Shown piece after piece: positions 1-9,160 of a stretch of 64,000 nucleotides of DNA (positions within the stretch are counted from its first letter, which is position 1; every line of letters begins with the position of its first letter). Position numbers and translations under genes: made by a program. The notes below the pieces were generated by a model. The model worked only from the letters and a program-made list of their open reading frames with translations. It was not told where the DNA came from and did not search any database. The stretch is from CBDBLK01 sp965243145. GTDB taxonomy: Bacteria > Bdellovibrionota > Bacteriovoracia > Bacteriovoracales > Bacteriovoracaceae. Location of the stretch: positions 620,001-684,000 of the forward strand of contig CBDEUB010000002.1 of the NCBI GenBank assembly GCA_965243145.1, written 5' to 3'.

Positions 1-2259
1 CCTCGAACGAGAAAATCAAAAAAAATCATTTTCCCCAGATTCCATCAACTCAATGCTGTAGCGAAACTTGTCGCCAAGGCCAGAGAGGAAGGGGTTGGCC
101 AAAACTATCTCGTTCAACATTCTGCTGGAAGTGGAAAGACAAAGAGCATCTCTTGGTTGTCTCATCGCCTTTCCAGTCTCCACGATGAAGAAGACAATAA
201 GATTTTTGATTGTGTTTTGGTCATTACGGATCGCCAAGTTTTGGACAGGCAACTTCAGAATGCCATTTATCAAATTGAACACGCCCAAGGAGTGGTCAGG
301 TGCATAGACCAAGACTCGAAACAACTTGCCGAGGCCCTGGTAGACGGAACCAAAATCGTAGTGACCACCCTCCAAAAATTCCCCTTTGTCCTCAGAGGGC
401 TTTTAAAACTTGCTGGCCAAGATGGTACAGAAAATGTTACGGAAGAACAGAAAAAATCAACAAAACAATGGGAGAGAAAAATATCTCAAAGGAAATATGC
501 CGTTATTGTCGATGAGGCCCATTCCAGTCAATCGGGTGAGAGCGCAAGAGAACTCAAAGAAATCCTCGGAGATAGCGAGCAATATTCTGATGATGATTTA
601 GAACAGGATTGGGAAGATAGAATCAACCAAGTCATAATGAGTCGAGGCCAGCAGAGAAATTTAAGTTTTTTTGCTTTTACCGCCACTCCCAAAGGCAAAA
701 CGCTAGAAATTTTTGGGAGACAAGGCCTTTCTGGCAAAAAAGAGGCCTTTCACTTGTACAGTATGAGACAAGCAATCGAGGAAGAGTTTATTTTAGATGT
801 GGTCAAAAACTATACCACTTACGATGTTTATCTCAAACTTATCAAATCCAGACATGACGATCCCGCCTATTCCAAAAAGAAGACATTAAAAAAACTTCTC
901 AAATTTGCTTCACTTCACTCGGTCAATGTGGCCCAAAAAACTGAGATCATTGTGGAGCACTTTAAAAACCATGTTATGCACCACTTAAATGGCCAGGCCA
1001 AAGCGATGGTCACGACACCTTCGAGACTTCATGCCGTCAGATATATGCACGCCTTCCAAAAATACCTCAGTGAAAGAGGATACGATAAAGAGATCAAACC
1101 CTTGGTGGCCTTTAGTGGGACGGTAAAAGATAATGGAATTTCCTACACTGAACCGAGTATGAATAAGGATGCAGACGATAACCCGATTAGTGAGTCCCAG
1201 CTTCCCGAAAAATTTGCCTCACCTGATTACAATATCCTGCTTGTCGCCAACAAATACCAAACCGGCTTTGACCAACCTTTGCTCTATGCCATGTATGTGG
1301 ATAAAAAGCTGTCAGGAGTGCAGGCCGTCCAAACCTTGTCGCGATTAAATCGAAAGATTCCAGGAAAAGAGGCCCCTTTTGTTCTCGATTTTGTGAATAA
1401 ATCTCAAGAAATATACGAGGCGTTTAAACCCTATTACGATGTAACTAGCTTACAAGAAGAGTCAGATCACCACCAATTGGAAAAATTAAAGTTTGAACTG
1501 GATGAAGCACAAATATACCACCTCAGCGAAATCGAAGGGTTCGCAAAAATATTCTACAAACTGAGGGAAAAACAGGAACCGAACGACCACGCCCGCCTGA
1601 ACAACCACTTAAATCCGGCCATAGATAGGTTTAAAGTGCTCAAAGATGAAGACAAGGATGAATTTAAGAATAAACTGTCTTCCTATGTCAAACTTTATTC
1701 TTTTATTTCCCAAATCATGCCTTATGGCGACCCAAACCTTGAAAAACTTTTCAGTTATGGAAAATGCTTGTTGCCCAAACTTCAATTAAAAGACTCCAAC
1801 GAAGTCATAAGTCTCGGTGACGATATAGCTCTACAATACTTTAGAATCCAAAGAAGTTTTTCGGGAGCGATCGATCTTAGAGGTGGCGAAGACGAAGGGG
1901 TTAAACCGCCCATTGATGTAGGTGGAGGAAAAGACAAAGATGAAAAGGCCCCGCTCTCCGATATTATAGAGGTGATCAACGAAAAATTTTCCACTAATTT
2001 TACGGAAGAGGACAGGTTATTTTTTCAACAAATACAGGAAAAGGCCGCCCACGACGAAAAAATTTTAGAAACGGCCAAGGCCAATCCGTTTGATAAGTTT
2101 AAAATAGGGATAAAAAGCATTATCGAAGATGTCATGATCGAGAGGATGGATCAAAACGACAAAATCGTCACCAAATATTTAGAGGATAAAGAGTTTCAAA
2201 ATATAGTATTTTCAACTTTGGCCGAGTCTATCTTTAAAAAAATACATGAGAAAGCGTAA
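1..2259 (+). CDS. hsdR: Type I restriction enzyme R subunit, 5' part missing
   Basis: This is the motor part of a type I restriction endonuclease subunit, which pumps DNA and cuts it with HsdM and HsdS. The reading frame is open from base 1, so the gene starts left of the window; an ATG at 157 is internal because the Walker A loop (SAGSGKT, about 124-141) lies before it. The Walker B/DEAH-type motif VDEAHSS, the FTATPKG motif and the late motif QTLSRLNR are present in order, followed by a helical C-terminal region. The N-terminal nuclease domain and partner genes lie outside. It is less GC-rich than the following genes, as is common for restriction loci. The family call is firm; activity cannot be judged. 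Confidence 0.9.
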   Translation, partial: PRTRKSKKIIFPRFHQLNAVAKLVAKAREEGVGQNYLVQHSAGSGKTKSISWLSHRLSSLHDEEDNKIFDCVLVITDRQVLDRQLQNAIYQIEHAQGVVRCIDQDSKQLAEALVDGTKIVVTTLQKFPFVLRGLLKLAGQDGTENVTEEQKKSTKQWERKISQRKYAVIVDEAHSSQSGESARELKEILGDSEQYSDDDLEQDWEDRINQVIMSRGQQRNLSFFAFTATPKGKTLEIFGRQGLSGKKEAFHLYSMRQAIEEEFILDVVKNYTTYDVYLKLIKSRHDDPAYSKKKTLKKLLKFASLHSVNVAQKTEIIVEHFKNHVMHHLNGQAKAMVTTPSRLHAVRYMHAFQKYLSERGYDKEIKPLVAFSGTVKDNGISYTEPSMNKDADDNPISESQLPEKFASPDYNILLVANKYQTGFDQPLLYAMYVDKKLSGVQAVQTLSRLNRKIPGKEAPFVLDFVNKSQEIYEAFKPYYDVTSLQEESDHHQLEKLKFELDEAQIYHLSEIEGFAKIFYKLREKQEPNDHARLNNHLNPAIDRFKVLKDEDKDEFKNKLSSYVKLYSFISQIMPYGDPNLEKLFSYGKCLLPKLQLKDSNEVISLGDDIALQYFRIQRSFSGAIDLRGGEDEGVKPPIDVGGGKDKDEKAPLSDIIEVINEKFSTNFTEEDRLFFQQIQEKAAHDEKILETAKANPFDKFKIGIKSIIEDVMIERMDQNDKIVTKYLEDKEFQNIVFSTLAESIFKKIHEKA

Positions 2260-2376
2260 AGTGTTATCAATATGGCCCCGATGTGGCCAAATTAAATGGA
2301 ATGGGCACAGGGCCACTGTTCAAAACTAGCGCCCCCCCTTGCCCTTTTCGGAAAACCTGGGGTACATATCCCAACT

Positions 2377-3684
2377 ATGGACTTTCGTTCTTCTGGCCAA
2401 TTCGACTGCGGCCATGATGGCCTTTTTGAGCGATGCCGTGCCATAACTCCTGGCGGCGTCCACTCCCCTGTGCGCAGTTTCAAGAATCTTTCTTGTTCGC
2501 CGCGTTTTATACAAAGTGCCGAAGGCGCTTATGTGCGCGATGTCGAGGGCAAAGACTACCTCGACTTTTGCATGAGTTTTGGGCCACTTATTCTGGGCCA
2601 CCGTCCCCCTCCAGTAGAAGCAGCGCTACGAGAACAACTCCAACGGGGATGGACTTACGGGGCCTGTGAACCCTATTCCCTGAATCTGGCGGAATACCTC
2701 ACTGGCCGCCTTCCCTTTGTCGAGCAAATCCGCTTCGTCAATTCGGGAACCGAGGCGGTGATGACGGCCTTGCGTTTGGCGCGGGGACACACGGGAAGGC
2801 CCAAGGTGATTAAATTTGACGGCTGCTATCACGGGCACTCGGACGGCCTTTTGGTGCGTACCGGGTCTGGCCTGGCCGAGCAGACGGAGAGCACCAGCGC
2901 CGGCATCCCCGCCGGTGTGGCGGCGGAGACTCTGGTTCTCGAACTTGACGACCTGGCCGCGGCCCAAACCTGCTTTCAGCGCTTTGGTGCGGACATCGCC
3001 GCCGCCATTGTCGAACCCCTGCCCGCCAACTGCGGCCTGCTTCCCCAGCGCCGGGAATTTTTGCACGGACTGCGCGGCCTGTGCCAACAACACGGCAGCT
3101 TGTTTATTGCCGATGAAGTCATCTCGGGGTTTCGCGCCGGATTCGGGGGCATCAGCGAGGCCGAAGATTTGGCCCCCGACTTAGTTACTTATGGAAAAAT
3201 TATTGGCGGAGGGCTGCCGGTGGGGGCGGTCGCCGGAAAGCGCGAGTTCATGGGACAACTGGCCCCCGAGGGCAGCGTCTACCAAGCGGGAACCCTGAGC
3301 GCCAATCCCCTGGCGATGGCGGCGGGACTGGCGACACTGAATCAACTCACCCCCGAAAGCTACCGGAAATTGCGCCGGAACACCGGGGACATCGCCACCC
3401 TGTTGGAACAGTGGTTCCAGCGCGCCGAGGGCGGGCGCTTTGCCCACTACCGCATCGTCCACTCTGAAAGTTTGTTTTGGCCAGTGCCCACAGCAAAGCG
3501 GGAGGCCCCCATCCGGCGCGCCAGCGACATCCCCTCGAAGTTGTCCGCCGAATTTGCCCCTCTCTTTATGGCCCTATTGGATCGCGGGGTGTACCTCTCC
3601 CCCAACGCCTACGAAGTCAATTTTGTCAGTTTGGCCCACGACTCCAGCGCCATCGGTGAACTGGAACGGCGGCTCTTTCAATAG
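2377..3684 (+). CDS. hemL: Glutamate-1-semialdehyde 2,1-aminomutase
   Basis: This PLP enzyme makes 5-aminolevulinate from glutamate-1-semialdehyde in the C5 route to haem. The N-terminal signature ITPGGVHSPVRSF, the region FDGCYHGHSDG, the cofactor Asp in FIADEVISGFR and the PLP lysine in TYGKIIGGGLPVG all match HemL. I place the start at ATG 2377, which leaves 14 residues before the conserved GLFERC. An in-frame ATG at 2296 would add 27 residues with no family match. About 435 residues is the usual length. It is the first gene of a compact operon with a two-component system and hemE. The last part contains an unusual stretch (about 3475-3535) but the frame stays intact. Confidence 0.93.
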   Translation: MDFRSSGQFDCGHDGLFERCRAITPGGVHSPVRSFKNLSCSPRFIQSAEGAYVRDVEGKDYLDFCMSFGPLILGHRPPPVEAALREQLQRGWTYGACEPYSLNLAEYLTGRLPFVEQIRFVNSGTEAVMTALRLARGHTGRPKVIKFDGCYHGHSDGLLVRTGSGLAEQTESTSAGIPAGVAAETLVLELDDLAAAQTCFQRFGADIAAAIVEPLPANCGLLPQRREFLHGLRGLCQQHGSLFIADEVISGFRAGFGGISEAEDLAPDLVTYGKIIGGGLPVGAVAGKREFMGQLAPEGSVYQAGTLSANPLAMAAGLATLNQLTPESYRKLRRNTGDIATLLEQWFQRAEGGRFAHYRIVHSESLFWPVPTAKREAPIRRASDIPSKLSAEFAPLFMALLDRGVYLSPNAYEVNFVSLAHDSSAIGELERRLFQ

Positions 3685-3699
3685 GAGAGTTCCCAGGCC

Positions 3700-4575
3700 A
3701 TGCAAAAAAATTCCCCCCTCTTCCTCACTCTGGGCCTTTTGTCGGTGGCCCTCATCATGGCCCTGGGGGTTTGGTGGTTGTACTTGCTCTCCCAATTCGG
3801 CGAGTGGCCCCAGGGCAGCGAACGGCTCATGCAAATGATCAAGTGGGAAGGGGGAACTTTCTTGGGCCTGTTGTTGGCCTTGATGGGGGCCTTGATCTTT
3901 CTCTACCTGAGGGATCAAAAAAAGGCCGCCTCTCTGGGGGCCTTTTACGCCGGCATGACCCACGAACTCAAAACTCCCCTGGCCAGCATCCGCCTGCAGG
4001 CCGAAGTTTTGGAAGACCTGGAACGCACCGGCGGCGAGGGCCACATGCCCATCCTTAAACGCCTGATCCAAAGCTGCAAAAAGTTGGAAACCCAAATGGA
4101 CAAAATTTTGCAGTTGGGCCGCATCGAGGGCGGCGGCCCCTTGAGTTTGCAACGGCTCTCCCTTACCCAAGCGGTGGGCAATGCCCACCAGTGCTGGGCA
4201 CCCCAACTCGACCTGCACATTCACACCACCCTGACAGAGGATCAGGCCTACATCCGCGCCGACCCCCTGGCACTGGATTTAATTTTGCGCAATCTCTTTG
4301 AAAACACCCTCAACCACTCTCCAGAGAAGAGGGCCAAAATCGAGATTTTGCAACGGGGGGGACAACTTTTGCTCGCCTACCGGGACGGGGGAACTTTTCG
4401 CGGCAACCCCCACAAACTGGGAACCCTCTTTTATAAATTCAACTCCCCCAAAGGTTCCGGCATTGGACTCTATTTGATCAAAAAATTGGCCAGCAAAATG
4501 CATGGCCACTTTAACATTCAAGTAGCGCCTTTGGCCTTCCGCCTCTCCCTTCCGTTGGAGGAACAACATGCCTAA
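3700..4575 (+). CDS. Sensor histidine kinase with two membrane segments
   Basis: This is an inner-membrane histidine kinase of 291 residues. Membrane segments lie at about 8-30 and 52-70, leaving only some 20 residues outside, so the sensed signal may be in the membrane. The H box MTHELKTPLASIR carries the phospho-accepting His88; the N box NLFENTLNHS is at about 198-207, and the G boxes YRDGG and KGSGIGLYL follow. No PAS or HAMP domain is visible. It begins 15 bases after hemL and its last 8 bases overlap the response regulator gene, so the two are surely co-translated partners. Placement between hemL and hemE suggests, but does not prove, a role in haem supply. Confidence 0.9.
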   Translation: MQKNSPLFLTLGLLSVALIMALGVWWLYLLSQFGEWPQGSERLMQMIKWEGGTFLGLLLALMGALIFLYLRDQKKAASLGAFYAGMTHELKTPLASIRLQAEVLEDLERTGGEGHMPILKRLIQSCKKLETQMDKILQLGRIEGGGPLSLQRLSLTQAVGNAHQCWAPQLDLHIHTTLTEDQAYIRADPLALDLILRNLFENTLNHSPEKRAKIEILQRGGQLLLAYRDGGTFRGNPHKLGTLFYKFNSPKGSGIGLYLIKKLASKMHGHFNIQVAPLAFRLSLPLEEQHA

Positions 4576-5305
4576 GGCCTGCCTGCTGCTGGTGGAAGAC
4601 GAGGACAATTTGGGTTCCACTCTGCAAGAGTATTTGAATACCCAGGGCCATAACTGCCATTGGGCCAGGGATTGCCAAAACGCGCGAAAGCAATTTGCAA
4701 AGTTTTGGCCAGAAGTCGTCTTGATGGACATCGGACTGCCCGACGGGAACGGACTCGACCTGGCCGAGGAATTTTACCAGAGTGGCCGCCACACCACCAT
4801 TTTATTTTTGTCCGCCCTCAACGATCCCCATTTGCGGGTGCGCGGACTGGAGTTGGGAGCGCAAGACTATATCACCAAACCCTTTGCCCTCAGAGAATTG
4901 CTCTTGCGCTTGGATCGCATCTTGCTCCACCGCCGGAATGGCCCAGGAGCAAGCGCAAAAACCGACTTGGTGGAGCACGGCAAACTCAAAATTTGGTTTT
5001 CCCGCTACCAAGTGCAAGACGGCAATGGGCAAGTGTGGGACTTGGGCCGCCGACCGATGGGCATTTTGCAGGCCCTCTACCGCCGCAGTGGCCAGGCAGT
5101 CGAGCGCGAGGAGTTGATCCGGGAACTGTGGGGGGATCACAAATACCCCACCAACCGCACAGTGGACAACTACATCGTCACCCTCCGCAAATGGTGCGAA
5201 ACCGATCGCCAAAGGCCCATTGAAATTCAAAGCATCAGGGGCGTGGGTTACAAACTGATGATCCACCCCCCTAATACTAAAGGAGAAATCCATGGGACTG
5301 TTTAG
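4568..5305 (+). CDS. OmpR-type response regulator
   Basis: This is a transcription factor phosphorylated by the kinase encoded just upstream. The receiver domain (about 4-115) shows the acidic pair in LLVEDED, the phospho-acceptor Asp54 in VLMDIGLPDG, Ser82 and Lys104 in YITKPF. The C-terminal half is a winged-helix DNA-binding domain with the usual ending RTVDNYIVTLRKW and IRGVGYKL. The ATG lies inside the end of the kinase gene (8-base overlap) and the stop lies inside hemE (14-base overlap), so all three are translated as one unit. Target genes cannot be read from the sequence. Confidence 0.93.
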   Translation: MPKACLLLVEDEDNLGSTLQEYLNTQGHNCHWARDCQNARKQFAKFWPEVVLMDIGLPDGNGLDLAEEFYQSGRHTTILFLSALNDPHLRVRGLELGAQDYITKPFALRELLLRLDRILLHRRNGPGASAKTDLVEHGKLKIWFSRYQVQDGNGQVWDLGRRPMGILQALYRRSGQAVEREELIRELWGDHKYPTNRTVDNYIVTLRKWCETDRQRPIEIQSIRGVGYKLMIHPPNTKGEIHGTV

Positions 5306-6314
5306 AGATCGCCCCAAACATGTGCCGGTGTGGTTTATGAGGCAGGCCGGCCGCTACCATGACCACTATCAACAACTCAAAAAAGAGTACTCATTCATGC
5401 AATTGTGCAAAGACCCCCAATTGGCCTGCCGGGTGACTCTTGGGCCAATGGAGGCCTTCGACTTCGACGCTGCCATTTTGTTTTCCGACCTGCTCTTTCC
5501 CCTGGAGTACCTGGGCATGGGGTTGCGCTATAACCCAGGCCCCCAACTGGACTGGTGCTTGGAAGGCCCCGAACAGTTGCAGCGCCTCGCTCCCTTCGAA
5601 GAAGCGAGCACTTTTTTTGCCTTTCAGGGTGAGGCCTGCCGGCACATAAAAAAACAACTGCCCCCTGAAAAAGACCTGCTGGGGTTTGTCGGCGCTCCCT
5701 GGACGCTCTACACTTACGCCATCGAGGGTGGCCACGCCGGCAACCTGGTCAGTGCTAAGAAGGGCCTGCACGACGGCCGTTGGGTGGGGTTGTGCGAATT
5801 GCTCATGCCCGCCCTGCTGTGTGAAATGGGCCTGCAAGTGGAGGGCGGGGCGGATGCCGTGTGCCTCTTTGACACCGCCGCCGGCGAACTCGACTTGGAC
5901 GACTACACCCGCAATGTCTTGCCCGTACTGCGGGAATTGGCCCACCAATTTAAATCCCGATACCCCCACACGCCCCTGATCTACTATTCCAAACACACCC
6001 ACCTGGACTACCTCCAGGCCATCCAGTGCCCGGACATTGCCGTGCTCGGAATCGACTGGCGAGTCGATTTGGGCCACGCCCTCAAAACCTTGGGGAAGGA
6101 CTACACCATTCAGGGCAACCTCGACCCCGCCCACCTGTTTCTCCCCTGGCCCATTTTGCGGGACAAGCTGGAGGCCCTTTGGCGGCGGGGGCGGGACAGC
6201 GGCGTCCCCTCTGGGCGCTGGATTGCTGGACTTGGCCACGGGGTCTTGCCGGGGACTCCCCAAGACACTGTTCGCCGCACGGTGGAGTACATCCACCAGC
6301 ACTTCATCCCCTAG
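5292..6314 (+). CDS. hemE: Uroporphyrinogen decarboxylase
   Basis: HemE removes four carboxyl groups from uroporphyrinogen III to give coproporphyrinogen III in the cytosol. The signature PVWFMRQAGRY sits near the N terminus with its substrate-binding Arg, and the catalytic Asp lies in AILFSDLL. The ending GLGHGVLPGTP is also typical. At 340 residues it is of normal length. The ATG overlaps the end of the response regulator gene, and AAAGGAG lies about 8 bases before it. Together with hemL it gives two non-adjacent steps of haem synthesis in one operon. Confidence 0.95.
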   Translation: MGLFRDRPKHVPVWFMRQAGRYHDHYQQLKKEYSFMQLCKDPQLACRVTLGPMEAFDFDAAILFSDLLFPLEYLGMGLRYNPGPQLDWCLEGPEQLQRLAPFEEASTFFAFQGEACRHIKKQLPPEKDLLGFVGAPWTLYTYAIEGGHAGNLVSAKKGLHDGRWVGLCELLMPALLCEMGLQVEGGADAVCLFDTAAGELDLDDYTRNVLPVLRELAHQFKSRYPHTPLIYYSKHTHLDYLQAIQCPDIAVLGIDWRVDLGHALKTLGKDYTIQGNLDPAHLFLPWPILRDKLEALWRRGRDSGVPSGRWIAGLGHGVLPGTPQDTVRRTVEYIHQHFIP

Positions 6315-6321
6315 GCCAGCG

Positions 6322-6351
6322 TTGACAATCCCCCCGCCCGGGGTGTAAAGC
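6322..6351 (+). promoter_or_regulatory. Likely sigma-70 promoter of the transporter operon
   Basis: TTGACA at 6322-6327 is followed after 18 bases by TAAAGC (6346-6351), in the short gap between hemE and the binding-protein gene. The -35 is perfect and the -10 weak. A C-rich/G-rich stretch fills the spacer. No Pho box is visible. Confidence 0.45.
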
Positions 6352-6397
6352 TAGGGGCATCAATCCGAATCCGAGATCAACCCGAGGAGAACTCGCC

Positions 6398-7300
6398 ATG
6401 GGAAAAATATTCAAGTGTCTACTGGCCGCCGCTGGCCTCGCCCTGGCCAGTTGCTTTCAGCAGGCCGAATTGGGAACCGCCGGCAATCCGGTCAAATTGT
6501 ACTTTACCCCCTCCGTCGACGCCGACAGCATTGCCTCCAATTCCGACATTTTGGTGCGCTTCCTGGAAAAGGAAACCGGCCTTTTTTTTAAAACCGGTAT
6601 TCCCACCAATTATGTCGCCGTGGTGGAGGCCTTCGGCTCGGGCCGAGCGGACATTGGGGTGATCAATTCCTTCGGCTATCTCATGGCCAATCAAAAATAC
6701 GGAGCGAAAGCTAAGCTGCGGGTGATCCGCTATGGCCACGACTATTATCAGGGGCAAATTTTGGCCCATGTCGATTCCGGCATCGAGGGCCTCAAAGATT
6801 TGGCGGGGAAGGAATTTGCCTACACCGACCCCTCTTCGACTTCGGGCCACATGTTCCCCCGCAAAATGATCCAGGACGCCGGAATCAAATTGGGCAACAC
6901 CACTTTTGCCGGCAAACACGACAGCGTAGTCACCATGATCTACCAAGGCCAAGTCGCCGCCGGGGCCACCTACTACACCGCCCCTGCGGAAAATGGGAAT
7001 ATTCGCGATGCCCGCGCGCGGGTCAAAACCCAATTTCCCGATGTGGAGAAAAAAATTAAAATTGTCGCCATCACCGAAAAAATCCCCAACGACCCCTTTG
7101 TCTTTAGAAAGGAATTACCCCCCGCCATCGCCCAGCGCTTTATCGCCGCCATTAAAAAATTCCTCAGCACCGAACAGGGCCGCACCATTTTTCAAAATAT
7201 CTACTCAGTGGAGGGAGTTGTGGAGGCCACGGACGGGGACTACGACAATTTGAGAGAGATGATCCAGGCGATCCAAATCGACGCCCAAAAGTTGATCTAA
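6398..7300 (+). CDS. Phosphate/phosphite/phosphonate-type binding lipoprotein (PhnD family)
   Basis: This is the substrate-binding part of an ABC transporter. A lipoprotein signal ends in LALASC with Cys19 as the lipid anchor, so the protein sits in the periplasm attached to a membrane. The body shows PhnD-family features: VKLYFTPSVDAD near the N terminus, then YVAVVEAFGSGRADIGVIN, and YTDPSSTSGHMFPR. A clear GAGGAG lies 8 bases before the ATG. The two following genes give the ATPase and permease. The real ligand could be phosphonate, phosphite, phosphate or another oxyanion; no C-P lyase gene is in the window. Confidence 0.88.
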   Translation: MGKIFKCLLAAAGLALASCFQQAELGTAGNPVKLYFTPSVDADSIASNSDILVRFLEKETGLFFKTGIPTNYVAVVEAFGSGRADIGVINSFGYLMANQKYGAKAKLRVIRYGHDYYQGQILAHVDSGIEGLKDLAGKEFAYTDPSSTSGHMFPRKMIQDAGIKLGNTTFAGKHDSVVTMIYQGQVAAGATYYTAPAENGNIRDARARVKTQFPDVEKKIKIVAITEKIPNDPFVFRKELPPAIAQRFIAAIKKFLSTEQGRTIFQNIYSVEGVVEATDGDYDNLREMIQAIQIDAQKLI

Positions 7301-7318
7301 ACTCGTTGGAGGCCAGCG

Positions 7319-8083
7319 GTGGCGTGCTTGCTCAAAGTCCAAAACTTGCACAAGACCTACCCCGGCGGCGTCCACGCCCTCAAAGGCGTGGGCCTCGAAG
7401 TTCAGGAGGGGGAATTTTTAGTGGTGATAGGCCTCTCCGGTTCGGGCAAATCCACCCTGCTCAGGTGTATCAACCGCCTGCACGACTGTTCTGGCCAAAT
7501 TCAATTCGACGGCCGCGAGATCACTTCTCTGGCCGGGGGCGAACTGCGCCGCTTGCGCTCTCAAATGGGCATGGTATTTCAGCAATTCAACCTGATCCCC
7601 AGAAAGACGGTTTTGGCCAATGTGCTGACCGGGGTGTTGGCGCAAACCGGAGTGCTGGCCTCCATGTTGGGATGGTTTTCCAAGGCCCACCGGCAGTACG
7701 CCCTGGAACTCATCGAATTGGTGGGACTGGCGGGCAAGGAGCACCACCGCGCCGACAAACTCTCCGGTGGGCAACAACAACGGGTCGCCATGGCCCGCGC
7801 CCTGATGCAAAACCCGCGCCTGCTGTTGGCCGACGAGCCGGTGGCCTCCCTCGACCCGGCGACCTCTCACTCGGTGATGAAATACCTCAAAAAAATCCAG
7901 GCCGAATTGGGAGTCACCGTCATCTGCAACCTGCACTTTCTCTCCCTGGTGCGCCAGTACGCCACCCGGGTGATCGCCCTCAAAGCGGGGGAATTAGTCT
8001 ATCAAGGTGATCCCACCGCCATCGATCAAAAATGGTTTCAGGCGATCTACGGAGAAGAGGCGCGCGAGGTAAAAATCAACTAA
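7319..8083 (+). CDS. phnC: ABC transporter ATPase, PhnC type
   Basis: This is the ATP-hydrolysing subunit of the oxyanion importer. It has Walker A GLSGSGKST at 38-46, a Q loop in MVFQQFNL, the signature LSGGQQQRVAMARAL at about 149, and Walker B LLLADEPVASLDP. The stretch FNLIPRKTVLANVLTG is typical of PhnC. It starts at GTG 7319 with GGAGG a few bases upstream, 18 bases after the binding-protein gene, and ends one base before the permease start. The H-loop His lies in CNLHFLSLV. Confidence 0.9.
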   Translation: MACLLKVQNLHKTYPGGVHALKGVGLEVQEGEFLVVIGLSGSGKSTLLRCINRLHDCSGQIQFDGREITSLAGGELRRLRSQMGMVFQQFNLIPRKTVLANVLTGVLAQTGVLASMLGWFSKAHRQYALELIELVGLAGKEHHRADKLSGGQQQRVAMARALMQNPRLLLADEPVASLDPATSHSVMKYLKKIQAELGVTVICNLHFLSLVRQYATRVIALKAGELVYQGDPTAIDQKWFQAIYGEEAREVKIN

Positions 8084-8084
8084 T

Positions 8085-9137
8085 ATGCCAAACTCCAAGG
8101 GCCATTATTTTTCCCGAACTCTCCAGGCCTTGAGCATCGATGTGCTCCTGTGGAGTTACACCGCCATCGTCTGCCACAAAATCGTCTACCAAAAACTGTG
8201 GATGGGCGTGCGCTTTGCCGAGTTTAGCTGGAGCGAACCCCTGTGCGCCAGTCTGGCGGGTGCGGCCGCCGCCCTGGCCTGTTTTTGCAGTCCCCGGGCC
8301 TTCCCCTTGAGTCTGGGCCGCTTTTGTCTGGGCCTTTATAACTTCGACGAAAATGAATCCCTGGCGGGCAAACCCTTTGCCTGGTGGGGTTACGCCATCA
8401 TCTTTTTAACTTTCATCACTGGCCTGGCCATTGTCCAAGTTTCCCTGCGCGAATTTTTGTCGCCCCAAGGGTTAAACGGGGCCAAGCGCATCTTTGGTGC
8501 CCTTTTAAGTCCCAACTTTTCTATTGCCAAAGACGCCCTTTTCGCCGCCATCGAAACCATCTATATGGCCTTTATCGCCACCAGTGTGGCCATCCCCTTT
8601 GCCTTTTGCCTGAGTTTCTTTGCCGCCCGCAATTTGATGAGCAGTCGGCCCTGGACAGTGCTCATCTACAACCTGTGCCGCTTTTTCCTCAACATCACCC
8701 GCTCCATTGAACCCCTGGTGTGGGCGATCATTTTTTCCGTGTGGGTGGGCATCGGCCCCTTCGCCGGCACTTTGGCCCTGTGCCTGCACTCCATCTCCTC
8801 TTTGGCCAAACTCTACTCCGAGCAAATCGAAAGCATCGGCGATGGCCCCATCGAGGCGATGATGGCCACCGGCGCTCACCCCGTGCAAGTGGTGTGGTTT
8901 GGGGTGGTTCCCCAAATCGTCTTGCCCTACCTCTCCTTTACTATTTACCGCTGGGACATCAATGTCCGCATGGCCACCGTCATCGGCCTGGTCGGCGGCG
9001 GCGGCATCGGCACCATGCTGATGCAATATCAGGGCCTGGCCAAGTGGAACGAGGTCGGACTTTTGGCCATAACCATCGCCCTCATCGTGTGGTTGATGGA
9101 TTACAGTTCTTCCAAGATTCGGGCGGCGATCAAATAA
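8085..9137 (+). CDS. phnE: ABC transporter permease, PhnE type, with N-terminal extension
   Basis: This is the membrane channel of the importer. The C-terminal part (about 150-350) is a BPD_transp_1 permease with the coupling loop around IEAMMATGAHPVQVVWFGV and the family stretch TVIGLVGGGGIG. Usual PhnE proteins are about 270 residues; this one is 350 because of an N-terminal part with two or three extra hydrophobic segments (about 15-35, 50-70, 105-125). It begins one base after phnC. The extension is of unknown function. Confidence 0.88.
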   Translation: MPNSKGHYFSRTLQALSIDVLLWSYTAIVCHKIVYQKLWMGVRFAEFSWSEPLCASLAGAAAALACFCSPRAFPLSLGRFCLGLYNFDENESLAGKPFAWWGYAIIFLTFITGLAIVQVSLREFLSPQGLNGAKRIFGALLSPNFSIAKDALFAAIETIYMAFIATSVAIPFAFCLSFFAARNLMSSRPWTVLIYNLCRFFLNITRSIEPLVWAIIFSVWVGIGPFAGTLALCLHSISSLAKLYSEQIESIGDGPIEAMMATGAHPVQVVWFGVVPQIVLPYLSFTIYRWDINVRMATVIGLVGGGGIGTMLMQYQGLAKWNEVGLLAITIALIVWLMDYSSSKIRAAIK

Positions 9138-9140
9138 GGC

Positions 9141-9160
9141 CCTCAAGTTTCTAGTTGAGG
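9141..9160. terminator. Possible two-way terminator hairpin
   Basis: CCTCAA (9141-9146) and TTGAGG (9155-9160) can pair over an 8-base loop, between the ends of the converging permease gene and the HEXXH gene. There is no strong T run on either side, so this is a weak call. Confidence 0.3.

Noticed and set aside
157..2259. ATG 157 as the start of the restriction gene.
   Set aside because: The same frame is open from base 1 and holds the Walker A loop before this ATG.
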